Assembly: GCA_020636435.1 (NCBI GenBank)
Contig: JACJXX010000001.1
Location: forward strand, 496,001 to 560,000
DNA length: 64,000 nucleotides
From: Lewinellaceae bacterium
GTDB taxonomy: Bacteria; Bacteroidota; Bacteroidia; Chitinophagales; Saprospiraceae
Direction of reading: 5' to 3'
The notes under the pieces were generated by a model. That model did not search any database and had not been told where the DNA came from. It saw nothing but the letters and a program-made list of their open reading frames with translations. The position numbers were made by a program, and so were the translations under genes. Position 1 is the first letter of the stretch. Each line of letters opens with the position of its first letter. This document shows, one piece after another, positions 62,055 through 64,000 of the stretch.

Positions 62055-63140
62055 TTATGTAGTGACTGCTTCGGAATGTTTCACCGGAACGATCCATCCG
62101 TGCGTGTCTTCGATCTTTTGAGAGCGCAGGCCATTTATCTCCTGCTTGGCCAATTCACCCAGTTTCCGCTGCTCTACCGGCGGCAGTTCCATCACCTTGT
62201 CGCCCACCGCTATTTTCGAAACATGGGCTACCACCGCGGCCGTGCCGGTGCCAAAAGCCTCTTCCAGTTTCCCGGCGCTGTGAGCTTCCATCAATTCATC
62301 GACCGAGATGTCTCTTTCCTCCACCTCGTATCCCTTTTCCCGGAAGATCTTCAGGATGCTGTCGCGCGTGATGCCCGGCAGGATGCCTCCGTTGAGGGCG
62401 GGGGTAATGACGACGCCGTCGACGACAAAAAAGATGTTCATGGTGCCTACCTCCTGGACGTATTTGAATTCGTTGGCGTCGAGCCACATCACCTGGTCGT
62501 ATCCTTTTTGGTTGGCCTTTCGGGCCGGAAGCAGAGAGGCGGCGTAATTGCCGGCCACTTTGGCCTCTCCGGTCCCGCCCTGCACGGCGCAGCGGACGTA
62601 CTCCTGCTCGGCGATCAGGCTCACCGGCTTGGGGTAGTAAGGCCCCACCGGCCCGGTGAAAATGATGAAGCGGTAGTTGTCGGATGGCTTTACGCCGATG
62701 AACTCGTCGTTGGCGAACATATAGGGCCGGATGTACAAGGCGCTGCCTTCCTGAGGAGGAATCCAGTCGCTGTCGAGGGCCACCAGTTGGTGCAGCGCTT
62801 CGAGAAAAAGCGCTTCCGGAACCTCGGGCATGCACATGCGGCGGGCGGAATTGTTCAATCGCCGGGCATGCATTTCCGGGCGGAAAAACAGCGGCTTGCC
62901 CTTGTAACTCTTCGAGGCCTTCATGCCTTCAAAAATGGCCTGCCCATAGTGCAGGGCCATGGCCGCCGGGTGTATGCTGAAACGGCCGAAAGGCTCAATG
63001 CGCAGGTTGGCCCACTCCCCTTTTTGATACTCGGCCACGAACATGTGGTCGGAGAAAACCCTTCCGAAGGGAATATTGTTAAAATCCACTTCAGAAAGGC
63101 GAGAATTTTGGGTTTTTGTGATCTTGATGTTATATTTCAT
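62055..63140 (-). CDS. ilvE: branched-chain-amino-acid aminotransferase
   Basis: A 361-residue class IV PLP aminotransferase that makes or breaks down leucine, isoleucine and valine with 2-oxoglutarate/glutamate. ALHYGQAIFEGMKA is the family's N-terminal motif; PLP-binding Lys is in GEAKVAGNYAASLLP, and QVMWLDANEFKYVQEVGTMNI and GGILPGITRDSILKI follow. The length fits the type II subfamily. The ATG at 63140 is preceded by an AT-rich stretch. It uses the product of the neighbouring glutamate dehydrogenase as amino donor. Confidence 0.93.
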   Translation of the reverse strand: MKYNIKITKTQNSRLSEVDFNNIPFGRVFSDHMFVAEYQKGEWANLRIEPFGRFSIHPAAMALHYGQAIFEGMKASKSYKGKPLFFRPEMHARRLNNSARRMCMPEVPEALFLEALHQLVALDSDWIPPQEGSALYIRPYMFANDEFIGVKPSDNYRFIIFTGPVGPYYPKPVSLIAEQEYVRCAVQGGTGEAKVAGNYAASLLPARKANQKGYDQVMWLDANEFKYVQEVGTMNIFFVVDGVVITPALNGGILPGITRDSILKIFREKGYEVEERDISVDELMEAHSAGKLEEAFGTGTAAVVAHVSKIAVGDKVMELPPVEQRKLGELAKQEINGLRSQKIEDTHGWIVPVKHSEAVTT

Positions 63141-63256
63141 TGGTAAGAATTTTGTGCGAAATTAATTATTTTTATACAAAAATTCTATTTTTACGTTGTT
63201 TTTGAGAATGTTTCGAAACAAAATTCCAAGTTTTTGTTTAAAATCCATATTTTGAT

Positions 63257-63727
63257 TTGAAATCGAATTTTCTAGGCTTCCATTTATTTCCTCTTTCGGA
63301 TTGGCGGCAGCTGGGGCCCCGGCTCTCCGGCAACAACGCCCGCCATATTCTGGCTGTCATCGAACACCAGGAAACCGATGAAGAGCTCACGGATTTTTTA
63401 GGGAAGATATTGTCAGCGGCAAAAATCAACCTCGGGCAAGATGCGCTTCTACTTAAAGTAACAAAAGGAGAAAATATTAGTTTTTCCAATCTCTCCCAAT
63501 CCATGCCGGCGCGGCATGTTTTGCTTTTTGGCGCCGAACCCAGGCAACTGGGGCTGCATTTTGCCCTCCCGCTCAACCAGCCGGTGAAGGTTGGCGGCAC
63601 TTGCTTTCTCCTGGCCCACCCCCTCGGCGCCTTGTTTGAGGAAAGGGAGGCCGAAAGCCGGCCCGCCGCCGCCGCGCTTTGGAAAAACCTGAAACAGCTG
63701 TTTCTCGATTCTGAAACCTTATCATAA
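63257..63727 (+). CDS. hypothetical protein upstream of rdgB
   Basis: A 156-residue protein of no assigned family. It has FLGKILSAAKINLGQDALLL, then ARHVLLFGAEPRQLGLHFAL, and ends in a helical KNLKQLFL. The middle is loosely reminiscent of DNA polymerase III psi-like or uracil-DNA-glycosylase-like folds in Bacteroidota annotation, but I see no decisive motif. It ends four bases before the rdgB start and is probably co-transcribed with it. Confidence 0.6.
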   Translation: MKSNFLGFHLFPLSDWRQLGPRLSGNNARHILAVIEHQETDEELTDFLGKILSAAKINLGQDALLLKVTKGENISFSNLSQSMPARHVLLFGAEPRQLGLHFALPLNQPVKVGGTCFLLAHPLGALFEEREAESRPAAAALWKNLKQLFLDSETLS

Positions 63728-63731
63728 TGAT

Positions 63732-64000
63732 ATGCCATCGATCGTTTTTGCTACCGGAAATGAACATAAAGTGAGAGAGGCCAATGCCGCTCTCAACGGC
63801 GCTTTTGAGATCATCGGGCTCCGCGACATAGGCTGCGAAGAGGAGCTCCCGGAAACCAGCCCTACCCTGGAGGGCAACGCCCTGGAAAAAGCCCGTTATG
63901 TGCACCGGCACTACCAGGTGGATTGTTTTTCCGAAGACACCGGGCTGGAGGTTGATGCCCTCGGCGGGGCGCCGGGCGTTTACAGCGCGCGGTACGCCGG
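63732..64000 (+). CDS. rdgB: RdgB/HAM1-type non-canonical purine NTP pyrophosphatase, truncated by window end
   Basis: The first 89 codons are present. IVFATGNEHKVREANAAL is the canonical opening with the phosphate-binding TGNxxK motif; LPETSPTLEGNALEKARYV and DCFSEDTGLEVDALGGAPGV, with the catalytic Asp, follow in order. The enzyme removes dITP, XTP and related nucleotides from the pool. The 3' half lies beyond the window. Confidence 0.92.
   Translation, partial: MPSIVFATGNEHKVREANAALNGAFEIIGLRDIGCEEELPETSPTLEGNALEKARYVHRHYQVDCFSEDTGLEVDALGGAPGVYSARYA

Overview
The window is chromosomal DNA of a member of the Bacteroidota. The evidence is SusC/SusD pairs, a hybrid two-component sensor, type IX secretion (T9SS) sorting domains of both A and B types, a PorP/SprF protein, and TAnnTTTG-type promoter motifs. 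The gene families and the abundance of dispersed palindromes resemble Saprospiria (Lewinella/Phaeodactylibacter-like), but that placement is inference.

Left part (about 1-15800): a fructan utilisation locus. In order it holds a fructose-sensing hybrid two-component regulator, a broken inner-membrane sugar transporter, fructokinase, a lipoprotein GH32 fructosidase, SusC, SusD, a DUF4960-like surface glycan-binding lipoprotein, and a second GH32 enzyme whose catalytic module is split by an inserted domain and which carries a T9SS tag. A decayed FG-GAP/VCBS gene ends the locus. Three successive intercistronic gaps contain stem-loops.

Middle part (about 16000-35850): two tRNA-Ser genes, a tRNA-Ser pseudogene cut by two palindromic insertions beside a GIY-YIG gene, the agmatine-to-putrescine pair aguA/aguB, a 2182-residue T9SS-B adhesin-like protein with its PorP/SprF partner, a PhaE-like gene, a TonB-dependent receptor, and a small double-glycine peptide gene.

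CRISPR part (about 36000-55100): a type III-A system spread over 19 kb. It contains two divergent Cas6b-type proteins, a Card1/Can2-like CARF nuclease, an opposing sigma factor, cas10(csm1) with GGDD but no visible HD motif, csm2-csm5, and a sixth operon gene with an EAD11-like N-terminus and an unassigned alpha/beta C-terminal domain. cas1 and cas2 are separated. There are two arrays with different repeats that share the same last eight bases. Both arrays end in copies of a 190-250 bp multi-hairpin element; in array 1 the copies sit in spacer positions between repeats. The sixth operon gene and these elements are the best candidates for undescribed biology.

Right part (about 55100-64000): dispersed MITE-like palindromes, then a LytS/LytTR-type two-component pair, a lipoprotein, a TraB/GumN-family protein, an Lrp/AsnC regulator, glutamate dehydrogenase with a CcmD-like small protein, a branched-chain aminotransferase, an unknown gene, and the start of rdgB running off the window.
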